From the NCBI GenBank assembly GCA_026417845.1, contig JAOACM010000182.1, forward strand, positions 1-8,217: DNA of 8,217 nucleotides. The letters run 5' to 3'. This document shows positions 1 to 6,733 of the stretch, piece by piece (the stretch's first letter is position 1; each line of letters starts with the position of its first letter). The translations under genes and the position numbers were made by a program. Below the pieces are notes generated by a model. The model had not been told where the DNA came from, did not search any database, and was given only the letters and a program-made list of their open reading frames with translations. Source of the DNA: Planctomycetota bacterium. Lineage in GTDB: Bacteria; Planctomycetota; SZUA-567; H5-PLA8; CALKMO01.

Positions 1-1339
1 CCTGGGCAGGGAGGTAGGTCTCATCCACCTTGACCGCCTGCTTGAGCATTTCGATGGCCGTCTTGGCTTCCTTCTTGTGCGTCCACAGCACGGAAGCCTT
101 CCTCGTGTAGCCTTCTGGACGATCCTTGGCGACAGTTATGACGTTCTCGTACTCGTCGAGCGCCTTATCGGGCCTTTTCATCTCCACAAGCTCTATGTCT
201 CCAAGCTCCAGGTGGAACTCCATGTCGTTCGGGCGGAGCAGCACGGCTTGGATCAGATCCTCTATAGCCTCCTCGTAACGCTTCATCATCCTGTATATCT
301 TGGCTCTGTTAAAAAGGGCTTCGGGCAGCTTCGGGTTCAACCTCAGCGCCGCGCTGCATTCCTTCAGCCCTTCCCGGGGTTCCCCACAGAGGGCAATCGC
401 AAGTCCCAAGTCGGCTCGCACGTACGGGTTGCTCGGCTGGAGACGAAGCGCCGCCTCGGCGACGTCCCTGGCCAGGTCCGGCTTGTCGAGCCGGATATAG
501 GTCCTGGCGAGCAGCAGAAGCAATTCGGGGTTGTCAGGGTCGCGGCTGAGTGCCGACTCGAGCGCCTTTCTGGCTTCGGCATATCTGCGCAGATGCACGT
601 AGGACTTCCCGAGATAGCCCTGTATCTTCGCCTCGCTCATGGGCGGCAGGCCTTCTTCGATGGCCGCCTCGAAGGCCTGGGCGGCCAGGGCGTGGTCGTT
701 TTCCTTCTCGATCCGCTTTATCCCGAGCTCTACCTGGCGCAATGCCAGGTCGGAATGTACGGCCTCCTTTATCCGCCTAAATTCATCCACCGCGATCCAC
801 GGCTGCCCGCCGGAGACCTGGACGATACGCCCGTAGACCATAAGAGGCGCGTACTTCGGGATCCGGTCAAGTTCCGCCGCAAGTTCGGTATTCTTGCGCT
901 CCATGTAGAGGAACGGGAAAACGTCGGCCCGATCGGCCTTGGTCCAGAGCTGAGCTCCATAAGACCACCCGCAGAAATTCACATGCGTATCTGCCGAGAA
1001 GGGAGAGAAGTAAGGCTGATAGAAGCTTCCCTTTCCCGCGAAATAGATCGGGAACTGAACTTTCCGGTCCTGATAAAACCGCGGCCGCTGCCTGAGCAGG
1101 GCCAGATCTACCTTGTCGTAGCCCTCCGGAAGAGGCTTCCCACGGCGGAATTCCTCGACGAAAAATCTCTTCCAGGCGCGCCCCATCTCGCCGCAGTTGA
1201 AACAGCTCCACGTCTTATACTCGACCTTAGATTCCTGTGCCGTCTCACGGCTACCGGCGACGCCGGCCTCGGCATAAGCTCCGATGCCGGCCAGCCCGGC
1301 TAACGTAGCGGCAGCAAACAACCCCATTGTGCCCTTCAT
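1..1339 (-). CDS. Exported TPR-repeat protein with N-terminal CxxC domain (3' end missing)
   Basis: 446 codons are visible, read leftward from ATG at 1339-1337. The frame is still open at base 1, so the C-terminus lies outside the window. The start is supported by AAGGAG (1351-1346) six bases upstream. Residues 1 to about 23 form a signal peptide (K2, a hydrophobic Ala/Gly/Leu core, then an AYA-like cleavage site), so the protein is probably periplasmic or surface-exposed. Residues 40-185 are a separate globular domain that opens with WSCFNCGEMG (C46, C49) and ends in a beta-rich stretch (VYGRIVQVSGGQPWIAVDEF, 168-187) resembling an OB-fold strand pattern. From about 240 onward at least six TPRs follow with a ~34-residue period (starting near 240, 271, 305, 339, 373 and 408). 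Typical TPR signatures are visible, such as ALFNRAKIYRMMKRYEEAIE. TPRs bind proteins; the specific partner is unknown. It diverges from the ccs genes, which suggests but does not prove a link to cytochrome maturation. The export and TPR calls are secure; the function is not. Confidence 0.9.
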   Translation of the reverse strand, partial: MKGTMGLFAAATLAGLAGIGAYAEAGVAGSRETAQESKVEYKTWSCFNCGEMGRAWKRFFVEEFRRGKPLPEGYDKVDLALLRQRPRFYQDRKVQFPIYFAGKGSFYQPYFSPFSADTHVNFCGWSYGAQLWTKADRADVFPFLYMERKNTELAAELDRIPKYAPLMVYGRIVQVSGGQPWIAVDEFRRIKEAVHSDLALRQVELGIKRIEKENDHALAAQAFEAAIEEGLPPMSEAKIQGYLGKSYVHLRRYAEARKALESALSRDPDNPELLLLLARTYIRLDKPDLARDVAEAALRLQPSNPYVRADLGLAIALCGEPREGLKECSAALRLNPKLPEALFNRAKIYRMMKRYEEAIEDLIQAVLLRPNDMEFHLELGDIELVEMKRPDKALDEYENVITVAKDRPEGYTRKASVLWTHKKEAKTAIEMLKQAVKVDETYLPAQ

Positions 1340-1489
1340 GTGAAGCTCCTTAACTATGCGTCCCCGTCCCATTGCGAGCCTCCCCCTCCCGGCGTCTCCA
1401 AATATCCGCAATCCGGAGGACGCCCCAAGTCGTTCTCCGCCCGCTCCCCGAGCGCTGTTTTCTTCTTCATCCGGCTGATCCAGCACCAA

Positions 1490-1518
1490 GTTATACCATT
1501 CTGCGCTTCCGTTTGCAA
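1490..1518 (-). promoter_or_regulatory. Sigma70-type extended -10 promoter for the TPR gene
   Basis: Read on the minus strand, TTGCAA (1518-1513) is followed by a 17-bp spacer and TATAAC (1495-1490). TGG directly precedes the -10, giving the extended -10 TGN motif. Transcription would start near 1483, leaving a leader of about 144 nt before the ATG at 1339. The leader contains a small perfect hairpin (CGCTC/GAGCG, 1442-1454). The spacing and both hexamers are close to the housekeeping consensus; assignment is by eye. Confidence 0.55.
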
Positions 1519-1766
1519 CATCCGAATCGCGATGTTTTCCCCAAGGCGGAGACAGGGGGATGGCCTCCAAGCGACGGCTCTGCTGCATGAAGAGCACAAC
1601 ATGTTATATTACAAAGGGTTGAGAGGACGCCCCTGCCCATACTTTTTGTGCATAATGCCTGGTATCGTTTGGACTTGCGGCGCGAAATTATACAACAAAG
1701 CTCAATATGAGGTGCTATGTGTAACGGCATATCTCCGCAGTTGACCGGGACGGTTCGGAAAGCCGT

Positions 1767-1794
1767 TTGTCCGCGCGCCGTCGGGGAGTAGAAT
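1767..1794 (+). promoter_or_regulatory. Candidate promoter for the ccs operon
   Basis: TTGTCC (1767-1772, 4/6 to the -35 consensus), a 16-bp spacer, then TAGAAT (1789-1794, 5/6 to the -10). Transcription would begin near 1801, about 26 nt before the GTG at 1827, which is a sensible leader length. The -35 is poor, and the AT-rich DNA upstream offers other -10-like hexamers (for example CATAAT at 1651-1656), so the assignment is tentative. Confidence 0.3.
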
Positions 1795-1813
1795 CCCGCA
1801 GGCTGGTTGTCAT

Positions 1814-1818
1814 GGAGG
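1814..1818 (+). promoter_or_regulatory. Shine-Dalgarno site deciding the start of the small membrane gene
   Basis: GGAGG lies eight bases before GTG 1827. The upstream in-frame ATG at 1812 overlaps this element and has no ribosome site of its own. The downstream ATG at 1845 has only GAGGG at 11 bases. This favours GTG 1827 as the start. Confidence 0.5.
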
Positions 1819-1826
1819 CGCGCCGC

Positions 1827-2009
1827 GTGAGGGTGCTCGGCAAGATGATGGAAATCGCCGGCATGCTGCTGGCAATGGCTGCCGCAGCTGTCGGGTTCGG
1901 GCTGACCCCCGACGGGCGTCCGTCGCTTGCTGGCGAAAGCGTCATCGGTCTGGTGGCCCTCGTGCTTTTTGCCGCTGGCGCATGGGTCGCTTCGCGAGAT
2001 TCCGAATGA
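1827..2009 (+). CDS. Small two-helix membrane protein, first gene of the ccs operon
   Basis: A 60-residue protein from GTG 1827, chosen because GGAGG sits eight bases upstream; ATG 1812 (65 aa) or ATG 1845 (54 aa) remain possible. It has two hydrophobic segments, at about residues 8-25 and 37-54. They are separated by a short polar loop (TPDGRPSLAGE), and the chain ends in a charged tail SRDSE. Basic residues at the N-terminus (R2, K6) predict both ends in the cytoplasm and the loop outside. I do not recognise the family. Its stop codon overlaps the resB ATG (ATGA, 2006-2009), so the two are probably translationally coupled and made in similar amounts. This suggests an accessory or assembly subunit of the heme-handling complex. 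No cysteine or histidine is present, so it is unlikely to bind heme or take part in thiol chemistry itself. Confidence 0.65.
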   Translation: MRVLGKMMEIAGMLLAMAAAAVGFGLTPDGRPSLAGESVIGLVALVLFAAGAWVASRDSE

Positions 2010-5000
2010 GCGATCATAAGCCAACCGATTGCCCCCCTGCGGGCGGGGGGGGCGCATCGCCGAGACGCCCCGTCCCTGACCTTGGGCGCTTTTTCGGAGT
2101 GGCGGAAAACCCATTCCGGCACGGGCCAGGCTGGCGCGGGGCAGTCCTCCTGGCGGTGTACACGATTCTCCTCGGATCCCTGGCACAGATGGGATTCAAG
2201 TTGTACGCCGTTTCTTCTCTCCAGAATGCGGAAGCTGCTCTGGCTTTCGAGAGGTGGCTTATGCCGATTGGGCTGGGAATCGCGATCCTGGCCGGAGTGG
2301 CTTTCGGCATAGCCGCCCGTACCGGCGTACCGGCAAACTCCCCGCATCCTGGCACGCCCGCTGCTTCCTCAGAGGCGCGCGTTCCTTCTCCGGGGGCCCC
2401 TGCGGAGGCCCTTGGTACAGGCGACGGCGAGCCTCCCCGCAACATCCTCGTCCCGGCAGTCAGCCGGATCTCAGCCGCGGTGGCCCAGTCCGGTCATTTC
2501 TTTGCATCAATGGAGACCGGCGTCGTCCTGATGGCGACGCTGGCCGTATCGGCTGCCGCGGGGACCATCATAGTCCAGCACGACCCGCCGGTCTTCGTCC
2601 GCTTGGATCAGGAGGCGGTCCAGCCCTGGGAGGTGGATGCCGGAATCGGGATCGCCTTCGTATCAGCAGAGTCGGCCGGAGAGACGCGCCGTATCATGCT
2701 TGACGGGAAACCTGCAGCCTCGGAGGCCGAGCTGGATCTTGGCATCCCGGTAGCGTGGTCTCACGCCTTCGGATGGAAGCGTCTGAGGCTGGTGGAGGAA
2801 AACGCCCTGATCCGGACCGCTGACAGGGAGGACCTCGCTCCAGCCCAGCTCAGCAGACTCCCGCGATTCAGGACGCGCGATGGGCATGTCGTGGTCGCGG
2901 TTTCGCGCGGATATTCCGTTCCTGAAGGGAGGGCCGGGAATACCCTCCGCGTCGGCGATGGGCGCGAGGTGTCGCTGGACGGAGGACGCGCACCGAGCGG
3001 AGAAATCGGGGCCGGGACGCCGGTCCGCAGGGTCCCGATAAACGAATACCTCTACGGCAGGATCGGACGCCGCATTATCAGAATGCTTTTCCTTGACGAT
3101 ATTTACCATGCGTGGTGGTTCTACGCGACGATCGGGTTTCTGTGCGTTTCGATTACGGCCGCGACGTTCCGGCGGTGGCCGCTTTCGCCTGCCCGCGATG
3201 CCGGTCTTGTCCTGTCGCACACTGGAGCAGTTCTCGTTGCGGTAGGTTCGGCGCTATGGCTCTGGGGCGGCATGAAAGGATGCGTCAGGCTCTACGAGGA
3301 CGGGCCGGCGGCCCGGGGTGCAGCCGGATCAGCGGCGGAATCCGTTCCTGTATCGGCTGCCGGGCCCGCCGTCGCGGAACCGCCAGGGAAGGAAGCCGCA
3401 GGTGCCGGATCCGGAGGGGAAGCCCCTGCCGCAGCAGGAACGGCAGGGAGAGCCGGCAGGGGCAGCGCGGGAGACGATTGGGGAGGCGCAGAAAAGGTAT
3501 CTCCCGCGCCGAGGCGGGAGATCGAATACAGGGACAGACTGGTGCGGAACCGCTCCGAGTATCCGGGTTTCCGCATCCGGTGTCTTAACATCGCGGCCGA
3601 AGAGCACGAGGAGGAGTACTGCCTGTGGGTCTTGTGGCCCGGCGGGAGAGAGTACGTGCGCGTGGAGGGCCTGCGGCCGGAGACAATTGTTGAGGGGGCC
3701 GCGGCGAGGGTGGTGGATCCGGATGCCGGAGCCGAAGTCGAGCTGCGCGTGGAGGAAATCATCCCTTGTGCAGTGCGGGAGGTCGGACACGCAGCCTCCG
3801 ACGAACCGGGTGGGATCGCGTGCCTGGTTCTGAAGGCATCGCGTGAGGCTCCGGGACCCTGGGGCCGCCAGCGGGAGATCGTTCTCCCATGGCTGTGGGA
3901 AGTAAATCTGGCGGCTCCGGTCCGCATGTCGCTCAGATATCGCCGGCCGGAATCCGCGCTGGAATACAGGCGACTGATCGAAGGCGACGAACCGGAAGAG
4001 GAGCTTATCGTCCGGTCGCCAGAGGGCTACAGATCGTTCCGGCTGCCGGGGCCGGCGGGAGACGCCAGGTTCACGCTCCGGCTGAAGCCCGGGCTGGACG
4101 TCGAGGTCGAGAGGCGGAAGGAACCTTCGCTTGGGATTGGAGAGACTGGAGGGGGAAGGGAACATCAGGCGGACAGGGCCTTCCTGCTGGTGAAAGTGAT
4201 TGGAGGGGCCAGGAGCGCAGCGGGCGATGATATCGTGACGCAGCTTACGCGCGGCGTCGTGCGCCAGGCGGCATCGCCAGAGCTTAAGGGATGGGTATTC
4301 GCCTGGCATTCCGACTCGAAGGCATACCCGCGCGCCCTGATCGTCGAGCCGCCGCCAGGGAGGGATCTGCCCAGGAAAATACTCGTCCTGCATGACGGCG
4401 GCAAACCGTCAGGTCCGGCCCTTGACATGCCTGACGGGGTGCCGCTCTCCCTGCAATCCATAGGGCTGAGTCTGACCGCGACAGGAATAAAGCCGTCCAT
4501 AAAGCCTGCCGTCCGTTACCTGCCCGGTTTCGATCCGAAAGCGCCGCCGGTGCTGAGGATATCGCTCGTATCGCTGGCAGGGGACGGAAGGGAGGTGCGG
4601 GCCGAAGGATACGTCCTGCGGAGCCGCGACGCGGCCGGGGCGTTCCGTCCGGAATCTGAGCTGTTGCCGGGAGTGGCGTATATGCCGATAAGAAAGCCCC
4701 ACCGCGAGTTCCGGACGGAGATAGCGATCGAAGACGATGCCGGGCGCGTTCTGGCCGGACCGATGGCCATACGGGTCAACGAACCGGCGGGCTTCGCGGG
4801 TTTCGGCATATATCAGCAGGACATGGGGATCGAACCGGACCTGGGAAGCGGAACTGGCGGGCGGCGATACAGCGTCCTCCGCATGGTCCGGGATCCCGGC
4901 AGGTACTTTACCTGCGTCGGGATACTGGCCATAGCGGTCGGGACGGCGCATGCGTTCTACCTGAGGCCGCTGCTGGCGACACGAAGGAGGGCCGGCGGGA

Positions 5001-5125
5001 GGAATGGGGAGGGAGCTGCGTCCGCCGCACCAGACCGCGGCGGTGGCGAAACGGAGACACATATCTCTGACGGCGCCGGTGGAAGGAACGTGGATAGCGT
5101 GGCGGCACCTGAAAGTAAGACGTGA
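2006..5125 (+). CDS. resB: Oversized ResB/CcsB-like cytochrome c biogenesis protein
   Basis: A 1039-residue System II protein that partners CcsA in exporting heme and joining it to apocytochrome c at the outer face of the membrane. I chose ATG 2006 (MSDHKP), which overlaps the previous stop in ATGA, over the in-frame ATG at 1982 inside the upstream gene. Membrane segments fall near residues 45-63, 86-104, 171-190, 371-388, 399-420 and 968-985. Family marks are DDIYHAWWF (364-372; DxYHSWWF in typical ResB), GLVLSHTGAVL with H405 in the membrane, and the C-terminal NEPAGFAGFGIYQQDMG (925-941) followed by VRDPGRYF just before the last helix. Usual ResB proteins are about 400-650 residues with four helices. 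This one has two extra N-terminal helices, a Pro/Ala linker (105-145), a ~180-residue loop between helices 3 and 4, and a ~550-residue periplasmic domain that begins with an Ala/Gly-rich linker (433-502). The cytoplasmic tail (989-1039) is polar and Gly-rich. There is no CxxC. The family assignment is firm; the role of the added parts is unknown. Confidence 0.9.
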   Translation: MSDHKPTDCPPAGGGGASPRRPVPDLGRFFGVAENPFRHGPGWRGAVLLAVYTILLGSLAQMGFKLYAVSSLQNAEAALAFERWLMPIGLGIAILAGVAFGIAARTGVPANSPHPGTPAASSEARVPSPGAPAEALGTGDGEPPRNILVPAVSRISAAVAQSGHFFASMETGVVLMATLAVSAAAGTIIVQHDPPVFVRLDQEAVQPWEVDAGIGIAFVSAESAGETRRIMLDGKPAASEAELDLGIPVAWSHAFGWKRLRLVEENALIRTADREDLAPAQLSRLPRFRTRDGHVVVAVSRGYSVPEGRAGNTLRVGDGREVSLDGGRAPSGEIGAGTPVRRVPINEYLYGRIGRRIIRMLFLDDIYHAWWFYATIGFLCVSITAATFRRWPLSPARDAGLVLSHTGAVLVAVGSALWLWGGMKGCVRLYEDGPAARGAAGSAAESVPVSAAGPAVAEPPGKEAAGAGSGGEAPAAAGTAGRAGRGSAGDDWGGAEKVSPAPRREIEYRDRLVRNRSEYPGFRIRCLNIAAEEHEEEYCLWVLWPGGREYVRVEGLRPETIVEGAAARVVDPDAGAEVELRVEEIIPCAVREVGHAASDEPGGIACLVLKASREAPGPWGRQREIVLPWLWEVNLAAPVRMSLRYRRPESALEYRRLIEGDEPEEELIVRSPEGYRSFRLPGPAGDARFTLRLKPGLDVEVERRKEPSLGIGETGGGREHQADRAFLLVKVIGGARSAAGDDIVTQLTRGVVRQAASPELKGWVFAWHSDSKAYPRALIVEPPPGRDLPRKILVLHDGGKPSGPALDMPDGVPLSLQSIGLSLTATGIKPSIKPAVRYLPGFDPKAPPVLRISLVSLAGDGREVRAEGYVLRSRDAAGAFRPESELLPGVAYMPIRKPHREFRTEIAIEDDAGRVLAGPMAIRVNEPAGFAGFGIYQQDMGIEPDLGSGTGGRRYSVLRMVRDPGRYFTCVGILAIAVGTAHAFYLRPLLATRRRAGGRNGEGAASAAPDRGGGETETHISDGAGGRNVDSVAAPESKT
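3302..3511 (+). other. Low-complexity Ala/Gly/Pro linker segment inside resB
   Basis: Codons 433-502 of resB encode a stretch dominated by Ala, Gly, Pro, Ser and Glu with no predicted fold (for example GKEAAGAGSGGEAPAAAG). It starts directly after the LYEDGP motif that closes the third canonical ResB helix and precedes the folded periplasmic domain. It keeps the reading frame and probably acts as a flexible tether. The codon make-up reads like a tract of related Ala/Gly codons, prone to length variation between relatives. Confidence 0.6.
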
Positions 5126-5131
5126 GGCGGT

Positions 5132-6043
5132 ATGTTCGCACTGGAAAATCTGTTTCCGGGACCGTACTTCGCGGCGCTGTGGTTCTATGTCGCGTCTGCC
5201 GCGGCGTTTTTCGTATACCTGCCGATCCACATCCGGGAGGCATCAAGGCTGGCGGATGGGTCGGGTCTGACGACCGGGGAATGCATGGGCAAGGAAGGGC
5301 CGGCGGCGCGGGCGGCCAGCTCGGTGGGCAGGTTATCGGCTGCCTGCGGTATCGCGTGCAATGCGTGGGTCTTCGCCGCGGCCTGGTCGTATTTCGGCCG
5401 TCCCCCGCTCCAGACGATAAACGAAACTCTGGTCTATTGCGCGGGCGCTTGCGCCCTCCTGTTCCTGCTCATGGACGCCGCGTACCGCATAAGGCTCCTT
5501 GGCGGTCCGGTCATGCTGGCTCCCGCCGGGATGCTAGTCTGGAACCTGGCCGCGCCATCCGCGGCTGCACGGGAGATACCGCCGGCGCTCAGAAGCACCT
5601 GGTTCGTTCCGCATGTGGCGGTCTATATGGCCGCCTACGGCGCGATGGCGATAACCTTTGCGATGGCCGTGGCAGCGCTGGCGGCGCATTACCTGGCGCG
5701 CAGAGATCTGTGGGCCGGCGTATTCCGACGGTGGAGCGACCGGGCAGCGCGCGTTGCCTTCCCGCTCCTGACCGCCGGCCTCTGCATCGGGGCTGTGTGG
5801 GCTAAAAGCGCATGGGGAGATTTCTGGTCGTGGGATCCGAAGGAGAGCTGGTCGCTCGCATCCTGGTTGTTTTACCTCATCTATTTCCACATCCGCGCCG
5901 TGCCCGGCTGGGCCGGGACGCGCTCGCAGTGGCTGCTGACGGCCGGCATACTGGTCATCCTTTTTACATACGTCGGCGTATCGAGGCTTCCTTCGGCGGA
6001 GTCGTCCCTGCATGTGTTCGAGACATCGCCGGCGGGGCGATGA
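5132..6043 (+). CDS. ccsA: CcsA (ResC) heme-handling cytochrome c synthase subunit
   Basis: A 303-residue polytopic membrane protein with about 7-8 helices, a normal CcsA length. It presents heme on its external face for ligation to CXXCH motifs, together with ResB. The tryptophan-rich WWD signature is plain: WAKSAWGDFWSWDPKESW (223-240). The upstream RPPLQTINETLVY (90-102) matches the family's PPL..YE.L segment. Three histidines have the expected order and spacing: H161 in WFVPHVAVYMAAYG (external ligand), H253 in YFHIRAVPGW (membrane ligand) and H294 in SSLHVF (second external ligand; usually LHSY). The start is ATG 5132, six bases after the resB stop, with GAGG (5124-5127) four bases before it, so the two genes are one transcript and probably coupled. 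The C-terminal LPSAESSLHVF is a variant of the usual G-LHSYG ending. No heme-binding residue is missing, so the enzyme should be active. Confidence 0.95.
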   Translation: MFALENLFPGPYFAALWFYVASAAAFFVYLPIHIREASRLADGSGLTTGECMGKEGPAARAASSVGRLSAACGIACNAWVFAAAWSYFGRPPLQTINETLVYCAGACALLFLLMDAAYRIRLLGGPVMLAPAGMLVWNLAAPSAAAREIPPALRSTWFVPHVAVYMAAYGAMAITFAMAVAALAAHYLARRDLWAGVFRRWSDRAARVAFPLLTAGLCIGAVWAKSAWGDFWSWDPKESWSLASWLFYLIYFHIRAVPGWAGTRSQWLLTAGILVILFTYVGVSRLPSAESSLHVFETSPAGR

Positions 6044-6085
6044 GGCGCCTTCTTCTGGGGAAACGGGGGGATTGCCTGGCGGGAG

Positions 6086-6107
6086 TCGCGGCCCGGGGCC
6101 GGCGCGA
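6086..6107. repeat. GC-rich stem-loop just after ccsA
   Basis: TCGCG (6086-6090) pairs with CGCGA (6103-6107). An alternative inner pairing is CGGCC/GGCCG (6089-6101). It lies 43 bp after the ccsA stop. There is no T-run behind it, so a classical intrinsic terminator is not supported; it may be a 3'-end stabilising stem or chance structure in GC-rich DNA. Confidence 0.35.
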
Positions 6108-6261
6108 TGCCGTGTCGGGCAACAGATATCATCCGGCCGGAGATCATGGCCGCGCCGCAAGGGGGAGGCGGGGTGGCGCAGGCCCGCGACGCCTGGAGTC
6201 TGAGCCGCCGATTCGGAACCGCTTCAGGCGCTTTTCCTCAGCGGTCGTGGGGAGCACCGGG

Positions 6262-6279
6262 AACAGGTCGGTACCTGTT
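6262..6279. repeat. Perfect 18-bp dyad, candidate operator or hairpin
   Basis: AACAGGT (6262-6268), spacer CGGT, ACCTGTT (6273-6279): seven bases each side, all complementary. No T-tract follows, so it is not a terminator. The size and symmetry fit a dimeric repressor site (TetR- or ArsR-like sites have this form), but no regulator gene is present to assign it to. It could equally be a tetraloop hairpin in a transcript. Confidence 0.4.
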
Positions 6280-6297
6280 TGCCGCGCTCAGGTTGCG

Positions 6298-6315
6298 ACT
6301 GCTGCTTGCAGCGGT
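6298..6315. repeat. Stem-loop next to the 18-bp dyad
   Basis: ACTGCTGC and GCAGCGGT flank TT and pair over eight positions, one being G-T. It lies 18 bp after the 6262-6279 dyad and just before a third small hairpin, CCCG-AA-CGGG (6319-6328). Three adjacent foldable elements in about 70 bp suggest local structure, without a match to a known RNA family. Confidence 0.3.
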
Positions 6316-6571
6316 GCGCCCGAACGGGACAACAGTGGCTCCATAATGGCGGATACGCTCAGGCGTGGCGCCCACAATATGACCGCGGTGAACAGCTACG
6401 GAGCGGGAGGAAAGGAGCCGGTTGTGCTGTTGGCTCGCCGGGATTGCTGCCAGAGAAGATGCGATGGACGGTCGCGGGGAGAACGCACGCAGGCCTGCCT
6501 CTGGCGCTCTCTGAAAGACACCTGGGGGAAAATCGCGAGAAACGCTGTCCGGCGGGAGCGTGTTCTCTCTG

Positions 6572-6593
6572 GAGGGCTGGGGTAAGCCCCCTC
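6572..6593 (+). repeat. GC-rich hairpin
   Basis: GAGGGCT (6572-6578) pairs with AGCCCCCTC (6585-6593) with two unpaired C residues and a six-base GGGGTA loop. It is followed by GCTGTCTGCG rather than T residues, so it is not an obvious terminator. It includes the TAA that ends the doubtful 6040-6585 frame. Confidence 0.3.
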
Positions 6594-6733
6594 GCTGTCT
6601 GCGTAAATCTCCCTCCCGTCCAGGGACATCGCAACCGGCTTGGAGAAAAGCGACGGAACCATCCCCGCTTCCCCCCCGGTGCAGGGATCGGGAGGATTCG
6701 GGTCCGGAAAGTTCAGAGCGGCGGGAGCATCTT

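Larger units (their letters stand above)
1340..1826. other. Divergent intergenic region between the TPR gene and the ccs operon
   Basis: About 490 bp lie between the start codons of two oppositely transcribed units. The part from about 1595 to 1735 is clearly more AT-rich than the flanking genes and contains several TATAAT-like hexamers, for example a perfect TATAAT on the minus strand at 1692-1687 that lacks a recognisable -35. Open frames here encode Pro/Arg/Ser-rich, feature-free peptides and are not credible genes. I see no tRNA, riboswitch signature or repeat array. The region most likely holds the promoters and control sites of both flanking units. Confidence 0.6.

Noticed and set aside
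77..1303. 408-codon open frame on the plus strand
   Set aside because: It is antisense to the TPR gene, which has a signal peptide, ribosome site and regular 34-residue repeats; the plus-strand product shows no domain and starts without a ribosome site.
1340..1744. 134-codon plus-strand frame in the divergent region
   Set aside because: Its start overlaps the ribosome site of the TPR gene in antisense, the product is featureless, and the region carries the TPR promoter.
1982..2005. Upstream ATG giving resB eight more residues
   Set aside because: It lies inside the small upstream gene, while ATG 2006 forms the classic ATGA stop-start overlap.
6086..6107. Intrinsic terminator after ccsA
   Set aside because: There is a strong GC stem but no T-run on either side, so it is listed only as a stem-loop.
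6040..6585. 181-codon frame whose ATG overlaps the ccsA stop (ATGA)
   Set aside because: The overlap is attractive, but the product is Arg/Gly-rich with no domain, the second codon position is as GC-rich as the third, and the same frame is already open within ccsA, as expected for chance in GC-rich DNA. Conservation data could reverse this.
6440..6620. Possible cobalamin riboswitch or RNase P RNA, because of GGGGAAAA, GCAGGCCTGCC and GGGGTAAGCCCC elements
   Set aside because: The conserved cores (GCCACTG and the ordered AGGAGACCTGCC-type box for cobalamin; GAGGAAAGTCC and ACAGNRA for RNase P) are absent or in the wrong order.
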